From JBKJUK01 sp046590705 (lineage in GTDB: Bacteria > Acidobacteriota > Thermoanaerobaculia > Gp7-AA8): DNA of 16,128 bases. Made by a program: the position numbers and the translations under genes. A model generated the notes under the pieces. It searched no databases. It was not told the DNA's origin and saw only the letters and a list, made by a program, of their open reading frames with translations. Of this stretch, positions 14,682 through 16,128 are shown piece after piece; position 1 is the first letter of the stretch, and each line of letters starts with the position of its first letter. Location: the NCBI GenBank assembly GCA_046590705.1, contig JBKJUK010000053.1, positions 1-16,128 on the forward strand, in the 5' to 3' direction.

Positions 14682-16128
14682 ACTCCTGCCGAACTCCGAG
14701 CGAGTGCTGGTCCTCATGCCTCGCGGAAGAGACGCGGAGCTTGCAGCCCGCGTGCTGGGAGTCGAGGGCATCGAGACCGCTGCCTGCAGGGACGCGCCTG
14801 AGCTCGTTCGGGAAATCGGCAGAGGAGCCGGAGCGGTGCTGGTCGCTGGTGAGGGTCTTCCACCGCGGGGCATGCGACTTCTGGCCGATGTGCTCGACAA
14901 GCAGCCGACCTGGTCCGAATTACCCATCATTATTTTTTCGGCGCCGGGCATTGACGGCGGTTCTCTGCCTTCACTCGGGCCCCTCGAGACGCGACACTTC
15001 TCAGTTCTTGACCGACCTCTGCGCGTGAAGATCCTGGTGAGCGCCACACGCTCCGCGCTTCGATGGCGGAAACGTCAGTACGAGGTTCGGCATCTGATGG
15101 AAGAGTTGGAGTCCAGAGTGCAGGAACGAGACAAGTTCCTGGCCATTCTCGGTCACGAATTGAGGAACCCGCTCGCGGCAATCCTTCTCGCCTCGCAGAT
15201 GTCCGATGGCGAAGAGCAGAGACTCTCCAGTGAGCACGCCCAGCTGATCGAGCGGCAGTCGCGACACCTCACCAGACTGGTCGATGATCTGCTCGATCTC
15301 TCACGGGTGACGGCAGGCAAGATCGTGCTGCAGCGCCGTGACGTCGACCTCAATCAGGTAGTCAGGCATGCACTCGCGACAACGGCGGAGACTGCAGCCA
15401 GGAGTCAGGTTGCAGTGACCTTCGAAGAAGGCCCGGCTCCGCTGCTGGTTTACGGAGATCCGGTTCGTGTCGACCAGATCGTGCTGAATCTACTCACCAA
15501 CGCCGTGAAATACACCCCGGCCGGCGGCAGCGTGGTGATTCGTGGCGGTCGAGACGGCGCCACAGCAGCCCTCTCATTCGAAGACACTGGTGTCGGGATC
15601 GCTCCCGAACGCATCGACTCGATTTTCGGTTTGTTCACCCAGGCCGAGAATGCCATAGGTCGCGCACAGGGCGGAATGGGCATAGGTCTGTCGCTGGTGA
15701 GAAGTCTGGTCGAACTGCACGGCGGAACTATAAAGGCGCGAAGTGAAGGAGTAGGGAAGGGAAGCATGTTCACTCTCTCCCTGCCACTGGCACGCGGCAG
15801 AACTATTGATGCCCGCGTAGCACCCGCGACGAACGTGTATGAGCACAAGGCTCGCAGCATCGTCATCGTGGAGGACAATCCCGACGTGCGCATGCTGCTT
15901 GAACTCAAGCTGAAGAAGCTGGGCCATGACGTTCAGACGGCAGCTGAAGGCGAAGAAGGCGTGGCGTTGATCTGCAAAGTGCGCCCCGAACTGGCGCTTG
16001 TCGACATCGGCCTTCCAGGGATCGACGGCTACGGGGTGGCGCAGGAGGTCAGAGGATCGCATTGCACGGAGACCTACATGGTTGCCCTCAGTGGGTTCGG
16101 TCAGCCTGATGATAAGAAGCGCGCTATT
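14671..16128 (+). CDS. hybrid histidine kinase with C-terminal receiver (3' end outside window)
   Basis: This is open for 486 codons from ATG 14671 to the window edge. The order is: a receiver-like N-terminal region (about 10-125) whose usual phosphoacceptor strand reads GAVLVAG with no Asp; a coiled-coil linker (about 130-155); HisKA with His162 (ILGHELRNPLAAI); HATPase_c with N-box Asn273/Asn277, G1 DTGVGI (305-310) and G2 GGMGIGLSL (334-342); and a true receiver from about 395 with Glu401/Asp402, Asp445 (LVDIGLPG) and Ser474. The conserved receiver Lys lies beyond the edge. There is no membrane segment, so it is a cytosolic sensor, probably driven by the KaiC-like partner. The start overlaps the KaiC-like stop by 11 nt, so translation is likely coupled. 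It could phosphorylate its own receiver, or pass phosphate to an unlinked regulator. Confidence 0.95.
   Translation, partial: MEPELLPNSERVLVLMPRGRDAELAARVLGVEGIETAACRDAPELVREIGRGAGAVLVAGEGLPPRGMRLLADVLDKQPTWSELPIIIFSAPGIDGGSLPSLGPLETRHFSVLDRPLRVKILVSATRSALRWRKRQYEVRHLMEELESRVQERDKFLAILGHELRNPLAAILLASQMSDGEEQRLSSEHAQLIERQSRHLTRLVDDLLDLSRVTAGKIVLQRRDVDLNQVVRHALATTAETAARSQVAVTFEEGPAPLLVYGDPVRVDQIVLNLLTNAVKYTPAGGSVVIRGGRDGATAALSFEDTGVGIAPERIDSIFGLFTQAENAIGRAQGGMGIGLSLVRSLVELHGGTIKARSEGVGKGSMFTLSLPLARGRTIDARVAPATNVYEHKARSIVIVEDNPDVRMLLELKLKKLGHDVQTAAEGEEGVALICKVRPELALVDIGLPGIDGYGVAQEVRGSHCTETYMVALSGFGQPDDKKRAI

Noticed and set aside
13149..16128. A complete circadian clock
   Set aside because: No kaiA or kaiB is present and the KaiC phosphosite pair is altered; a KaiC homologue alone does not support a clock claim.
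1..16128. tRNA, rRNA, CRISPR array, insertion sequence or prophage genes
   Set aside because: No tRNA-like cloverleaf, no regularly spaced direct repeats, and no transposase, integrase or phage-like product was seen on either strand.

Overview
The window is 16.1 kb of bacterial chromosome with moderately high GC, densely packed and rich in signalling genes. I see no plasmid, phage, insertion sequence, CRISPR, tRNA or rRNA signal. Several traits recall Acidobacteriota or a nearby deep-branching soil or sediment phylum: a Pkn-type Ser/Thr kinase with a TolB-N-like sensor and TPRs, long TPR tails, a DUF4388/J-like/TPR protein, a KaiC-like ATPase next to a hybrid histidine kinase, and GCCCC-GGA-GGGGC intergenic palindromes. 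This placement is an inference from gene content, not a measured phylogeny.

Layout. (1) 1-774, + strand: the C-terminal TPR part of a protein cut by the window edge. (2) 801-5248, - strand: a secreted alpha/beta-hydrolase lipoprotein, a 561-bp gap holding two palindromic repeat elements in opposite orientation, a small unknown lipoprotein, and a transmembrane Ser/Thr protein kinase. The last two probably form one operon. (3) 5358-8797, + strand: a flavin reductase-like protein divergent from the kinase, a REC-GGDEF response regulator (predicted diguanylate cyclase), and a DUF4388-degenerate J-TPR protein that starts at TTG. (4) 8970-12892, - strand: a RecQ helicase, then a solute-binding lipoprotein whose stop codon overlaps the GTG start of a CDF-type membrane transporter (GTGA). 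(5) 13149-16128, + strand: a double-domain KaiC-like ATPase overlapping by 11 nt a hybrid histidine kinase that runs off the right edge.

How the genes fit together. Most of the window is signal transduction: a Ser/Thr kinase, a c-di-GMP-producing response regulator, and a KaiC/histidine kinase/receiver module. A housekeeping helicase and a possible sensor-plus-transporter pair lie between them. The REC-GGDEF protein lacks a cognate kinase beside it. The hybrid kinase at the right edge is a conceivable partner, but nothing in the sequence proves it.

The most interesting signals are these: a TANNNT box 6-7 nt upstream of the start codon in four genes without a Shine-Dalgarno site (a leaderless-transcript signature); the coupled binding-protein/CDF pair with a non-canonical metal site; the KaiC/hybrid kinase operon with asymmetric catalytic residues and a leader containing competing stems; the inverted repeat pair at 1792-2058; and a tiny upstream ORF ending in a TTGA overlap with the DUF4388 start.
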